Positions 42,830 through 51,091 of a stretch of 60,339 nucleotides of DNA are shown here, in pieces. Each line of letters begins with the position of its first letter. Positions within the stretch are counted from its first letter, which is position 1. The stretch lies in the NCBI RefSeq assembly GCF_913777625.1, contig NZ_CAJYTI010000035.1:1-60339 (forward strand), given 5' to 3'. The notes under the pieces were generated by a model that saw only the letters and a list, made by a program, of their open reading frames with translations, ran no database searches and was not told the origin of the DNA. This stretch comes from an uncultured Sphingomonas sp. (GTDB lineage: Bacteria; Pseudomonadota; Alphaproteobacteria; Sphingomonadales; Sphingomonadaceae). The translations under genes and the position numbers were made by a program.

Positions 42830-43233
42830 CCCGCCCTCCGCTTGAACAGCCGCCGCGCGATCAAGAGGCCGAGGCCCAGCAACAGCAACGGGGCAATCCA
42901 CAGCGGCGCGGTCACCCAGCGGAGCGGCGGATCATAGGTCACATAGTCGCCATACCGCTCGATCAGCCATGTGCGCACCTGCGCCGGCTTTTCTCCGGCG
43001 GCGATCCGCTGACGCACCAGCGCGCGCATCTCGCCGGCCATGTCGGCATCGCTGTCGGCGATGCTCTGGCCCTGGCATACGAGACAACGCACCGTCTCCA
43101 TCAGCGCCTGGGCCTGCGCCTCCTGCTCGGCATCGGGCAGCTGGGTATAGGCAAGCGTCGAGGGCGGCACGCTCGAATCCGCCTGCGCGATACCCGCGAC
43201 CAGCAGGGCCAGTGGCAGCAGCGCCTGTTTCAC
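42826..43233 (-). CDS. ccmH: Cytochrome c biogenesis thiol-reductase subunit CcmH (CcmL)
   Basis: A 135-residue protein with a signal peptide (QALLPLALLVAGIAQADS), the redox motif VRCLVCQGQSIADSDA (LRCxxC type) that reduces apocytochrome cysteines, the conserved WLIERYGDYVTYDPP and one C-terminal membrane anchor (PLWIAPLLLLGLGLLIARR). It is coupled to ccmG and ccmI by ATGA overlaps, and lacks the fused TPR domain found in E. coli CcmH. Confidence 0.95.
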   Translation of the reverse strand: MKQALLPLALLVAGIAQADSSVPPSTLAYTQLPDAEQEAQAQALMETVRCLVCQGQSIADSDADMAGEMRALVRQRIAAGEKPAQVRTWLIERYGDYVTYDPPLRWVTAPLWIAPLLLLGLGLLIARRLFKRRAG

Positions 43234-43757
43234 TTCGCCTTCTCCAGCGCCGCGAGCAGCTTGGGCACGTCCTCAGCGCGGATGTCGCCGATATGCTGGT
43301 CGACGATCACGCCGCGGGCGTCGATCACGAAGGTCTCGGGCACGCCCGAGGAACCAAGCGAGAGCTGGGCCCGCATCGCATGATCATCGCCGATGCGGGC
43401 ATAGGGATCGCCGTTGCGGGCGAGGAACGCCTGCACGTCGGGTGTGGTGTCGCGCACCGCGATCGCGTCGATCTGCGCGCCCGCCGCCTTCAGCCGCATC
43501 AGCTGCGGTGCCTCGGCCACGCAGGGAATGCACCAGCTGGCGAAGATGTTGAGCAGCCGCGGCTTGCCCTTCGGCCAGGCGCTGGTGTCGATGCCCGGCC
43601 TGTCGGCGAGGATCGGGGACAAGCGCAGCTCGGGGAGCGGCTTGCCGACCATTGCCGACCGGACGATGCGGTCGCCCGGTTTGATCAGGCCGTTCACCAC
43701 CAGCGCAAATACCAGCACGAACAGGCCGAGCGGCAGCCAGATCAGCAGCTTCTTCAT
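43230..43757 (-). CDS. ccmG: Thioredoxin-like cytochrome c biogenesis protein (DsbE)
   Basis: A 175-residue periplasmic thioredoxin-fold protein anchored by an N-terminal helix (LLIWLPLGLFVLVFALVVNG). The active site is ASWCIPCVAEAPQL, with the family's acidic GVPETFVIDARG and cis-Pro loop. It reduces CcmH or apocytochrome c before heme attachment. ATG 43757 overlaps the ccmF stop as ATGA; ATG 43763 would add two residues. Confidence 0.95.
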   Translation of the reverse strand: MKKLLIWLPLGLFVLVFALVVNGLIKPGDRIVRSAMVGKPLPELRLSPILADRPGIDTSAWPKGKPRLLNIFASWCIPCVAEAPQLMRLKAAGAQIDAIAVRDTTPDVQAFLARNGDPYARIGDDHAMRAQLSLGSSGVPETFVIDARGVIVDQHIGDIRAEDVPKLLAALEKAK

Positions 43758-45685
43758 GCCCATTCCTCCGCGAGTGCGCGCGCATCGCGGCGCGCGCGCA
43801 GCACGCGGCCGAGCAGAGAGAGCACGCCGCCCAGCGCGATCAGCCCGCCGCCTGCCCAGATCAGCGTGACGAACGGCTTCCACCACAGGCGCAGTTGCCA
43901 GCGCCCGGAAGCATCCGACGCGCCGAGCACGGTATAGACCTGCCCGTCCCAGAGCGTGGCGATCGCGGTTTCGCTGGTGTTGGTCGGCGGATTGGCGAAG
44001 AAGCGCTGCTGGGGGAAGAGCTCGAAGGGCTCGGCCGCACCGCGCTGCACCTGCAGCCGCCCCTCCATCGCCGACCAGTTGGGCCCGACGGTCGGCCGCA
44101 CCTCGGCGAGCGTGACCTTGAAGGGCCCTACCATGAGATTGTCGCCCACCGCAATCGCGGCGAGCCGTTCCTGCTTGAACAGCGTATCGGCTGCCATGCC
44201 GCCGAGGCTTACCGCGACACCGAGATGGGCAACGACCATCCCGTAGATCGGCAGCGGCGTGCGAAGCAGCTTGCGCTTCCACAGCGGCGCGATGCTGGCA
44301 GCGGCGAGCCCGAAGGCGAGCGCCAGCACCAGCACCGCGACCGGCGAGGTGAAGCCGGTCATCGCGAAGAACAGCGCGAAGGCGACGCCGGTGATCGCCA
44401 CCGGGATCGTGAGCCGCGCGAGCAGCGCCTGCGCCGAATCCTTGCGCCAGCGCAGCGATGGGCCCGCCGCCGTGCCCGCGACCAGGAACAGCGCGATCGG
44501 CACCGCAGTCTTCTCGAAGAACGGTGCGCCGATCGAGAGCTGGACGCCCATTGCCTGCGCAACCAGCGGATAGAGCGTGCCGATCAGCACGATTCCCAGG
44601 ATCACGCTGAGCAGCAGGTTGTTGAGCACGAGCGCCGCCTCGCGGCTGACCAGCTGGAAGGTCGCCCCTTGCGTCACCGTGCCGACGCGGGCGCCGAACA
44701 GCACCAGCGCCCCGCCGATATAGAGGCCGAGCAGTGCGAGCAGGAAGGTGCCGCGCGTCGGGTCCACCGCAAAGGCGTGGACGCTCACCAGGATTCCCGA
44801 TCGCACCAGGAAGGTGCCGACCATCGACATGGAGAAGGCGACGACCGCCAGCATCAGCGTCCAGGCGCGCAGCCCGTCGCGGGTCGCCAGCACGTTGACC
44901 GAGTGGAGCAGCGCGGTCGCCGCCAGCCACGGCATCAGCGAGGCATTCTCGACCGGATCCCAGAACCACCAGCCGCCCCAGCCGAGCTCGTAATAGGCCC
45001 AGTAGCTGCCGGCGGTGATGCCGATTGTCAGGAAAATCCAGGCGGCGAGCACCCAGGGCCGCATCGCCTTGGCGAAGGCCGGGCCGACGTCGCGCATCAG
45101 GAGCGCGGCGACCGCGAAGCTGAAGGCGACCGAAAGGCCTACATAGCCGAGATAGAGCGTCGGCGGGTGGAAGGCGAGCCCAGGGTCCTGCAGCAGCGGG
45201 TTGAGCCCCTGCCCGTCCGCCGGCGCGGGGTTCAGCCGCGCGAACGGGTTCGAGGCAAAGGCGAGGAACGCATAGAAGCCGATCGCAATCGCGGCCTGCG
45301 CGGCCAGCGTGGCGGAGAGCGTCTCCGCCACCAGTCGCCGCTCGAACAGCGCGACGCCCGCGCCCGCCACCGCCAGAACGGTGACCCAGAGCAGCATCGA
45401 GCCCTCATGGTTCCCCCAGGCGCCCGCGATCTTGTAGAGCAAAGGCTTCTGCGAATGGCTGTTCTCCGCCACCAGCAGGACGGACATGTCCGAGGTAACG
45501 AACAGCCAGATCAGGATCAGGAAGGCCGCCAGCGCGAACAGTGTCTGGACGAGCGCGATCTTGCGCACCCCCGGCAGCATCGCCTCGGGATCGGCCGCGC
45601 GCGCGGCGGCGGCGCCCAGCAGCAGCTGCGCGATGGCGAAGGCGGTGGCGAGCCACAGCGCCGCGAGCCCGGCTTCGGCGATCAT
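43754..45685 (-). CDS. ccmF: Cytochrome c heme lyase subunit CcmF
   Basis: A 643-residue polytopic inner-membrane protein that ligates heme to apocytochrome c. It contains the tryptophan-rich heme-handling loop YELGWGGWWFWDPVENASLM (about residue 230), many membrane helices and the late LRLWWKPFVTLIWAGGGLIALGG. Heme-facing His residues flank the WWD loop. It is coupled by ATGA at both ends (ccmE upstream, ccmG downstream). Confidence 0.96.
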   Translation of the reverse strand: MIAEAGLAALWLATAFAIAQLLLGAAAARAADPEAMLPGVRKIALVQTLFALAAFLILIWLFVTSDMSVLLVAENSHSQKPLLYKIAGAWGNHEGSMLLWVTVLAVAGAGVALFERRLVAETLSATLAAQAAIAIGFYAFLAFASNPFARLNPAPADGQGLNPLLQDPGLAFHPPTLYLGYVGLSVAFSFAVAALLMRDVGPAFAKAMRPWVLAAWIFLTIGITAGSYWAYYELGWGGWWFWDPVENASLMPWLAATALLHSVNVLATRDGLRAWTLMLAVVAFSMSMVGTFLVRSGILVSVHAFAVDPTRGTFLLALLGLYIGGALVLFGARVGTVTQGATFQLVSREAALVLNNLLLSVILGIVLIGTLYPLVAQAMGVQLSIGAPFFEKTAVPIALFLVAGTAAGPSLRWRKDSAQALLARLTIPVAITGVAFALFFAMTGFTSPVAVLVLALAFGLAAASIAPLWKRKLLRTPLPIYGMVVAHLGVAVSLGGMAADTLFKQERLAAIAVGDNLMVGPFKVTLAEVRPTVGPNWSAMEGRLQVQRGAAEPFELFPQQRFFANPPTNTSETAIATLWDGQVYTVLGASDASGRWQLRLWWKPFVTLIWAGGGLIALGGVLSLLGRVLRARRDARALAEEWA

Positions 45686-46116
45686 TGCTCCAGCGACTCG
45701 CTCTTGTGCATCTTCCCCGCCACCTGGGGCGGCATGTAGCGCTCGTCATGCTTGGCGAGCAGATTGTCGGCGGCGAAGCTGCCATCGGGCTGGAACTGCC
45801 CTTCGGCGACCACGCCCGATCCTTCGCGGAACAGGTCCGGCGTCACGCCGCGGAAGCGCACCGGCACCACCGCCTGGCCATCGGTGACCTTGAAGGCGAT
45901 CGAAACCCCGTCCTTGGCGTGGACCAGGGAGCCCTTCTCCACCATGCCGCCCAGCCGCACCGCCTTGCCCAGCGGCAGCGGCTTCCCTGCCACGTCGCCG
46001 GGGGAATAGAAGAACGCCGCCTGGTCCTTGAGCGCGGAGAGCGCCAGCAAGCCTGCGCCGACGATCGCCGCCAACGCCAGCAAGGCGAGCGTCAGCCGTT
46101 GATGCTTGGCCTTCAT
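45682..46116 (-). CDS. ccmE: Periplasmic heme chaperone CcmE
   Basis: A 144-residue OB-fold chaperone with one N-terminal membrane anchor (LTLALLALAAIVGAGLLAL). It carries LGGMVEKGSLVHAKDGVSIAF and the heme-binding His/Tyr element LLAKHDERYMPPQ. It takes heme from CcmC/CcmD and hands it to CcmF. The start is ATG 46116 (MKAKHQRL), overlapping the ccmD stop as ATGA. Confidence 0.95.
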   Translation of the reverse strand: MKAKHQRLTLALLALAAIVGAGLLALSALKDQAAFFYSPGDVAGKPLPLGKAVRLGGMVEKGSLVHAKDGVSIAFKVTDGQAVVPVRFRGVTPDLFREGSGVVAEGQFQPDGSFAADNLLAKHDERYMPPQVAGKMHKSESLEQ

Positions 46117-46244
46117 GCGCGGCGCCCCAGCGCGTCGGCCGCTGCCTCGGCGCGGCGCATCGCCCGCCAGCTCGCCGCGGCCAGCCCGAAGGTACCCATG
46201 CCCGCCACGACATAGGCGGCAGTCACGAACCACCAGTGGTTCAT
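46113..46244 (-). CDS. ccmD: Heme exporter subunit CcmD (43 residues)
   Basis: A very short gene starting at ATG 46244, overlapping ccmC by four bases and ccmE by four bases. The product begins MNHWWFVTAAYVVAGMGTFG, a single membrane helix, followed by a charged tail (WRAMRRAEAAADALGRR), the standard CcmD pattern. It is needed to release heme-loaded CcmE from CcmC. Size, topology and exact operon position support the call. Confidence 0.9.
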   Translation of the reverse strand: MNHWWFVTAAYVVAGMGTFGLAAASWRAMRRAEAAADALGRRA

Positions 46245-46960
46245 TGTGCCGCCCTCCGCCGCAGCCGTGCCTCGACCTTTTGCTGGGCGAGCAGCGTGCG
46301 CATCCGCATCAGCACGATCGCGCCGAACAGCAGCGTGAAGCCGGACAGGGTGAACCAGAGCGGCCACAGCATCGACGCGTCGATGGTGCTGCGGGTCAGC
46401 CCGATGCTCTCGCCTTGGTGCAGCGTGTTCCACCACACCACCGAATAGCGGACGATCGGCAGGAGCACCGTGCCCGCGACGCCGAACAGCGCCGGGATGC
46501 GTCCGTCGCCGCTCCGCTCCGCATCGGCACGGGCCAGCGCGATCCAGGCGATGTAGACAAAGAAGAGGAGCAGCATGCTGGTCAGCCGCCCGTCCCATTC
46601 CCACCAGGTCCCCCAGGTGGGGCGCCCCCAGATCGATCCGGTGATCAGGCACAATGCCGCGAACACCGCGCCCGTCGGCGCGATCGCACGTGCCGCGATG
46701 ATCGCCAGCGGATGCCGCCAGACCAGATAGCCGAGGCACGCCGCAGCCAGCCCGCTCCAGCCGCCCATGCCTAGCCAGGCGGTCGGCACGTGAATGTAGA
46801 GGATGCGGACGCTGTCCTTCTGCAGATAGTCGGCCGGCGTCTGGGTCAACCCGGACCAGGCACCGAACAGCGTCAACGCAAGGCCTGTCCAGAACAGCGC
46901 CGGGGTCAGCGGGCGGGCGATCTTGAGGAAACGCGCCGGATTGGCGAGGGCGTGGAGCAT
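46241..46960 (-). CDS. ccmC: Heme transporter/ligase subunit CcmC
   Basis: A 239-residue six-helix membrane protein that loads heme onto CcmE. The signature WWD loop is GRPTWGTWWEWDGRLTSML (about residue 115) with flanking His residues in LYIHVPTAWLG and WWNTLHQGES. It starts at ATG 46960. It heads ccmCDEFGHI. The ABC transporter genes ccmA and ccmB are not in the window and must be elsewhere if the system is complete. Confidence 0.95.
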   Translation of the reverse strand: MLHALANPARFLKIARPLTPALFWTGLALTLFGAWSGLTQTPADYLQKDSVRILYIHVPTAWLGMGGWSGLAAACLGYLVWRHPLAIIAARAIAPTGAVFAALCLITGSIWGRPTWGTWWEWDGRLTSMLLLFFVYIAWIALARADAERSGDGRIPALFGVAGTVLLPIVRYSVVWWNTLHQGESIGLTRSTIDASMLWPLWFTLSGFTLLFGAIVLMRMRTLLAQQKVEARLRRRAAQ

Positions 46961-47065
46961 CGGCACGTACGAAGGACTAACCTGCCTTGTCGGCAAACTC
47001 AAAGCACCGAATCGTTCAACACGCGCTTCGGCCGAACAGACTTGCAATATTTCGCACCTGCACCT

Positions 47066-47190
47066 AAGGGCGGCGCGTCATCTGGGGAGTAGCCAGTCGG
47101 TGCCATGCGCACCGGGCGCCCGCGTCAACATACTTGGTCGAGAGGCCATGGCGCAGGCGGAGCCGCAAGGTTCGGGCGAGACCAATGCCG
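47066..47190 (+). ncRNA. yybP-ykoY manganese riboswitch
   Basis: The three conserved blocks of this aptamer are present in order and spacing: GGGGAGTAGCC (47084-47094), GTCAACATACTTGG (47124-47137) and GGCGAGACC (47175-47183), joined by variable hairpins. In known examples the loop segments dock to bind Mn2+. It sits upstream of a Gdt1-type Mn exporter, exactly the expected target. Aptamer limits are approximate. Confidence 0.88.
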
Positions 47191-47225
47191 TCGCATCTCC
47201 GCTCGTGCCGGGCGGGGAGATGCGA
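47191..47225 (+). promoter_or_regulatory. Expression-platform hairpin after the Mn riboswitch
   Basis: TCGCATCTCC (47191-47200) and GGAGATGCGA (47216-47225) form a perfect 10-bp stem, with GCTCG/CGGGC pairing inside. It begins directly after the aptamer. No T-run follows, so a simple terminator is unlikely; it probably switches access to the downstream ribosome site or a Rho site. Confidence 0.55.
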
Positions 47226-47265
47226 TGTCGTTGGATTCGCGTTCCGCCCGGCCCCGGAGATTTTC

Positions 47266-47838
47266 TTGGAAGCCCTGCTCACCTCCACTGCCGTGGTCGC
47301 GCTTGCCGAAATCGGCGACAAGACCCAGCTGCTGGCCATCCTGCTCGCCACTCGGTTCAAGAAGCCGGTGCCGATCATTTGCGGCATCTTCGCCGCCACG
47401 ATCGCCAATCATTTCCTTGCCGCACTGGTGGGTGCCGAAGTCGCCGGGCTGCTGGACAGCGTGTGGTTCCGCTATGCGATTGCCGCCTCGTTCGTCGCGA
47501 TGGGCCTGTGGACGCTGATCCCCGACAAGCTCGATGAAGACGAAGAAACCAGGCCGGCGCGGTTCGGCGCGTTCCTCACCACGGCGATTGCCTTCTTCCT
47601 GGTCGAGATGGGCGACAAGACCCAGGTCGCCACGGTTGCGCTGGGTGCGCGCTTTCATGCCGTGCTGCCGGTGACTGCCGGAACCACGCTGGGGATGATG
47701 CTCGCCAATGTCCCGGCGGTGTTCCTCGGCAAGGCGGTGATCGACCGCGTACCGCTCACCACCGTGCACCGCATCGCCGCCGCGCTGTTCATCGCGATCG
47801 GCCTGTGGCTCGCGGCACAGACGGCAGGCTGGCTGTAA
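47266..47838 (+). CDS. Gdt1/TMEM165 (UPF0016) family manganese exporter
   Basis: A 190-residue membrane protein with the two family hallmarks: ALAEIGDKTQLLAILL in the first half and FLVEMGDKTQVATVAL in the second, with six predicted helices. Such proteins export Mn2+ (MneA in Vibrio). I choose TTG 47266 because it gives the usual EALLTSTAVVALAEIGDKTQ opening and has GGAG six bases upstream; the longer open frame runs through the riboswitch. Mn-dependent control by the upstream riboswitch fits an efflux role. Confidence 0.93.
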   Translation: MEALLTSTAVVALAEIGDKTQLLAILLATRFKKPVPIICGIFAATIANHFLAALVGAEVAGLLDSVWFRYAIAASFVAMGLWTLIPDKLDEDEETRPARFGAFLTTAIAFFLVEMGDKTQVATVALGARFHAVLPVTAGTTLGMMLANVPAVFLGKAVIDRVPLTTVHRIAAALFIAIGLWLAAQTAGWL

Positions 47839-47842
47839 TGGC

Positions 47843-47874
47843 AAAAGACCCTCCCCGTGCCGGGGAGGGTCTTT
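47843..47874. terminator. Bidirectional intrinsic terminator
   Basis: AAAGACCCTCCCCG and CGGGGAGGGTCTTT form a perfect stem around GTGC, with A/T ends on both sides, between two convergent genes. Its CTCCCCG core resembles the structured repeats at 11.9 kb. Confidence 0.85.
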
Positions 47875-47877
47875 GGA

Positions 47878-48927
47878 TCAGCGGCCGATCAGGCGCTGGG
47901 CAATTCGGTCGGCGACTTCGCTCGAGGGATCGCCGGTCGCTTCGCTCTCGTCCCAGACCTGGTTGAGACGCACCGGGATCTTTTCGACCCGCGCATCCAC
48001 TTCGGAGCGGTCTCCCTGCCCCAGATATTCCAGCGCCACGTTGATGATGCCGCCCGCGTTGATCACATAATCCGGCGCATAGACGATGCCGCGCGCGTGC
48101 AGACGGTGACCGTCCTCGCGGGTCGCAAGCTGGTTGTTCGCACCGCCCGCGACGACGCCGACCTTGAGCGCCTCGATCGACTGTTCGGTGAGGATCGCAC
48201 CCAGCGCACACGGGCTGAGGATGTCCGCCTCATGGGTCAGGATCGCGTCGGCGTCGATCGCATCGGCGCCCAGCTCTGCAGCCAGCGCCTTGGCGCGATC
48301 GCCATGGACATCGGCCAGGGTCAGCTTGGCGCCGTCCGCCGCGAGCAGCCGCGCCAGCCCGCCGCCGACCGAGCCGACGCCCTGGATCGCGACGCGAACG
48401 CCCGCCATCGAGTCGACGCCGAGGCCGCGCTTCGCCGCTGCCTTCACGCCGAGATAAACGCCGCGCGCCGTCACCGGCCCCGGATCGCCGCCCGCGCTGC
48501 CGGCCGCCACCGGCAGGCCGGAGACGTGCTTGGTCTGGGTGGCGACGACCTTCATGCGGGCCTCGGACATGCCGACATCTTCGGCCGTCACATAGCGGCC
48601 GTTCAGCGATTCGACCGCGCGGCCAAAGGCTTCGAGCTGTGCCTGGGTGACTTCCGCGCCCGGCTTGTCGGCCAGGATCACGCCCTTGCCGCCGCCCATG
48701 GGCAGGTCGGCCATGGCGTTCTTGTAGCTCATCCCGCGCGAGAGGCGGAGCGCATCGGTGATCGCGGCGCGGTGATCGGCATAGTGCCAGAAGCGTACCC
48801 CGCCAGCGGCAGCGCCAAGCGCCGTCGAGTGGACCGCAATGATCGCGCTAAGGCCGGAAGCCCGATCCGAGAAGAGGTGAACGCCCTCGTGGTCGTCGAA
48901 ATCGGGAAAGCCCCAGTCGGTGATCAT
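47878..48927 (-). CDS. Glu/Leu/Phe/Val dehydrogenase family protein (leucine dehydrogenase-like)
   Basis: A 349-residue NAD-dependent amino-acid dehydrogenase, of leucine/phenylalanine dehydrogenase size. The N-terminal domain has GAAAGGVRFWHY and the catalytic-lysine segment DLPMGGGKGVILAD; the Rossmann part is VRVAIQGVGSVGGGLARLL, with GGANNQLATREDG later. It would oxidatively deaminate a branched-chain or aromatic amino acid. Start at ATG 48927 (MITDWGFPDFDDHEGVH). The frame continues upstream only into tRNA-His. Confidence 0.92.
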   Translation of the reverse strand: MITDWGFPDFDDHEGVHLFSDRASGLSAIIAVHSTALGAAAGGVRFWHYADHRAAITDALRLSRGMSYKNAMADLPMGGGKGVILADKPGAEVTQAQLEAFGRAVESLNGRYVTAEDVGMSEARMKVVATQTKHVSGLPVAAGSAGGDPGPVTARGVYLGVKAAAKRGLGVDSMAGVRVAIQGVGSVGGGLARLLAADGAKLTLADVHGDRAKALAAELGADAIDADAILTHEADILSPCALGAILTEQSIEALKVGVVAGGANNQLATREDGHRLHARGIVYAPDYVINAGGIINVALEYLGQGDRSEVDARVEKIPVRLNQVWDESEATGDPSSEVADRIAQRLIGR

Positions 48928-48959
48928 GGATGGATCCGCGCTGTTATGAAGGGGGAAAG

Positions 48960-49037
48960 TGGGGCGACCAACGGGAATTGAACCCGCAACCTCTGGTACC
49001 ACAAACCAGCGCTCTAACCAATTGAGCTATGGTCGCC
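48960..49037 (-). tRNA. tRNA-His (GTG)
   Basis: Minus strand: G(-1) then acceptor GCGACCA pairing with TGGTCGC, discriminator C opposite G(-1), encoded CCA. Anticodon arm CTGGT-TTGTGGT-ACCAG gives anticodon GTG; T-arm GCGGG-TTCAATT-CCCGT. The extra G-1:C73 pair is diagnostic for histidine. Confidence 0.97.
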
Positions 49038-49091
49038 GTGAAGGAGTGCGCGCTTAGCGGGCTCCGAAGCGGAGCGCAAGATCCTTACGCG

Positions 49092-50294
49092 TCATCCGCG
49101 GGAAATTCTAACAGCCTCCTCGGGCGTCGTCACCCCGGTGCGTGCGAGCGCCCGCGCGGCAGAGCCCAGATTGGGGGTGCTGATAAAGGCGTGGCGGGCG
49201 AGAATCGCCGCGTCGCCGCCGTCGTTGACCAGCCGGCGAATCGTACCGTCGCCGCGAATCGATTCGAATACGCCGATCTGCCCCGCGAATCCGCTGCCGC
49301 CGCAGGCGGAACATCCGGCTGGCGCATAGACGATTGCCCCCGGATCGAAGCCGAGCAGCGCGGAGACCGACCCGGTCGCCTGCACCGGCTCACGGCATTC
49401 CGGGCACAGGCGCCGCACCAATCGCTGGCCGAGCACGAGCGCCAGCGTGGAGGCGAGCTGGAACGCTTCCACCCGCCAGCTCCGCATCTGCTGAATGGCG
49501 GCGATCGCATCGCCGGTATCGATGCCAGCGAGGACGAGGCGACCGGCTTGCGCCGCCTGCACGGCCGCGGCGGCGGCAGCGCGATCCGCAAGCGAATCGA
49601 TCATCAGCACGTCCAGGTCCTGTTCCGCACCGGCACGCAGCAATTCGGCGGGCGCGATCAACGATCCGTCCGCCCAGGCCACGCCGGGCAGGGCGCGCGT
49701 GTCGCCGCCCGCCACCGCCAGCGCGGGCCGGCTGTCGTTCGCGGCAAGCGCCAGCAAGGTTCGCAGCGTCGTGCTGCGTCCGTGCCCCGCCGGTGCCGCT
49801 ACCAGCACCAGCCCGGCGCCGGCCAGGACTTCCCGCACGCCTTGTGCAAGCGCGCCGCGCATCCCGAGAGCTTCCAGTTCGCGATATTCCGCCTGCAACG
49901 GCGTACGCGCCAGCACCACGCGGTGCCCTTGGACGAGCGGCAGCATGAAGACACCCAGTGCCTCGCGCCCCCAGCGCAGTTCACCGCGCTGGGGCAACAG
50001 CGGTGTAGGCGACAGCCCCGCCCCCAGCGCGATTTCGCGCAGGAGCAGCTCGCCCTCTGCCCATTGCAACGCGCGCGTTTGCTGCACGCGCCCGCCTGCG
50101 CGAAACGCGACTCGTACGCCGCCGTCACGCGGTTCAAGATGAAGATGCGATGCCTGCACTGCCGCCGCCTCCAGCAACAACGCCTCGAGCAACCGCGGCG
50201 CGTAACTGGCGTCGATCGACGCCTCCGGTGCAGGTGCGGGCGGGCGCGCTGCGCTGCGCGCCGCCTCGCCTTGCCGTTCGGCCTTACTAAGCAC
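49092..50294 (-). CDS. GspE/PilB-like type II secretion ATPase with degenerate catalytic motifs
   Basis: About 400 residues with the overall plan of a GspE/PilB ATPase: N-terminal LLEALLLEAAAVQASHLHLEP, core, and a C-terminal four-Cys zinc motif (CPECREP...CSACGGSGFAG). The nucleotide motifs differ from active members: Walker A is APAGHGRSTT (Lys to Arg), the Walker B/Glu box is VLMIDSLAD instead of VGEIRD, and the His box is LAGIDTGDA instead of STLHTNSA. No other secretion or pilus gene is nearby. The start is uncertain: GTG 50294 has AGGGGG upstream, TTG 50354 is longer. It is probably a non-hydrolysing relative. Confidence 0.8.
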   Translation of the reverse strand: MLSKAERQGEAARSAARPPAPAPEASIDASYAPRLLEALLLEAAAVQASHLHLEPRDGGVRVAFRAGGRVQQTRALQWAEGELLLREIALGAGLSPTPLLPQRGELRWGREALGVFMLPLVQGHRVVLARTPLQAEYRELEALGMRGALAQGVREVLAGAGLVLVAAPAGHGRSTTLRTLLALAANDSRPALAVAGGDTRALPGVAWADGSLIAPAELLRAGAEQDLDVLMIDSLADRAAAAAAVQAAQAGRLVLAGIDTGDAIAAIQQMRSWRVEAFQLASTLALVLGQRLVRRLCPECREPVQATGSVSALLGFDPGAIVYAPAGCSACGGSGFAGQIGVFESIRGDGTIRRLVNDGGDAAILARHAFISTPNLGSAARALARTGVTTPEEAVRISRG

Positions 50295-50413
50295 GTTTTG
50301 TCCCCCTGCTGGACGGCGCCGCGGTACGCAGGCTTCATGACAACAACAATGCAAATGGATGACGATTGCGTGTCATGCTGGCGAGAGGCCTCGGCTTTTG
50401 GCAAAAGCCCGCC

Positions 50414-51079
50414 ATGCAGGCGTCTCCCCTCCCCCCTCTCGGCAGCGGCCATCCGTCCGAGCCCGTCGTCGAACGCATCCTCGCCTATCCAGGCGTCCAG
50501 AAGGTGCCGAGCCCCAAGGTGACGCTGTTCATGGCGCGGAATTTTCTCGATGCCGCCCAGTGCCAGGCGCTGATCGCGCGGATCGATGAGCATCGGCGGC
50601 CCTCTACGCTTGCCAATGCCGGCGACGACTATGCCTTCCGCACCAGCGAGACCTGCGATCTCGCCGCCGAGGATCCCCTGGCAATCGACCTGAAGGCGCG
50701 GATCCTCGAGTTCATCGGGCTCCACCCCGATCATGCCGAGCCGATGCAGGGCCAGCGCTATGCCGTGGGCCAGGAGTTCAAGGCGCACACCGATTATTTC
50801 GATCCCGGCAGCGCCGACTTCGACAGATATTGCAGCGTCGCCGGCCAGCGCACCTGGACGGTGATGCTCTACCTCAACGACGTGGAGGCAGGCGGCGCCA
50901 CCCGATTCAAGGCGATCGACAAGATCGTCCAGCCCGAGGCGGGCAAACTGCTCGCCTGGAACAATCTGCGGCCCGACGGCAGCGTGAACCCCGCGACGAT
51001 CCACCATGCGATGAAGGTGCGTGCGGGGTTCAAATACGTCATCACCCAATGGTTTCGCGAACGCCCCTGGGGCTGGTGA
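50414..51079 (+). CDS. 2-oxoglutarate/Fe(II)-dependent oxygenase (prolyl 4-hydroxylase-like)
   Basis: A 221-residue oxygenase. The double-stranded beta-helix shows the iron ligands HTDYFD (HxD) and the distal His in ATIHHAMKV, the 2-oxoglutarate-binding Lys in GFKYVITQWF, plus QRTWTVMLYLNDVEAGGATRF typical of prolyl 4-hydroxylase-like proteins. The substrate is unknown. Start is uncertain: ATG 50414 is 4 bases after a perfect hairpin GGCTTTT-GGC-AAAAGCC (50393-50409), which could mask its ribosome site; ATG 50375 and TTG 50366 are upstream options. It is divergent from the GspE-like gene. Confidence 0.87.
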   Translation: MQASPLPPLGSGHPSEPVVERILAYPGVQKVPSPKVTLFMARNFLDAAQCQALIARIDEHRRPSTLANAGDDYAFRTSETCDLAAEDPLAIDLKARILEFIGLHPDHAEPMQGQRYAVGQEFKAHTDYFDPGSADFDRYCSVAGQRTWTVMLYLNDVEAGGATRFKAIDKIVQPEAGKLLAWNNLRPDGSVNPATIHHAMKVRAGFKYVITQWFRERPWGW

Positions 51080-51091
51080 ACGCTCGCCCGC

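Noticed and set aside
42176..46960. Lack of ccmA and ccmB as a broken cytochrome c maturation system
   Set aside because: ccmA/ccmB are often located elsewhere in alphaproteobacteria, so absence from the window is not evidence of loss.
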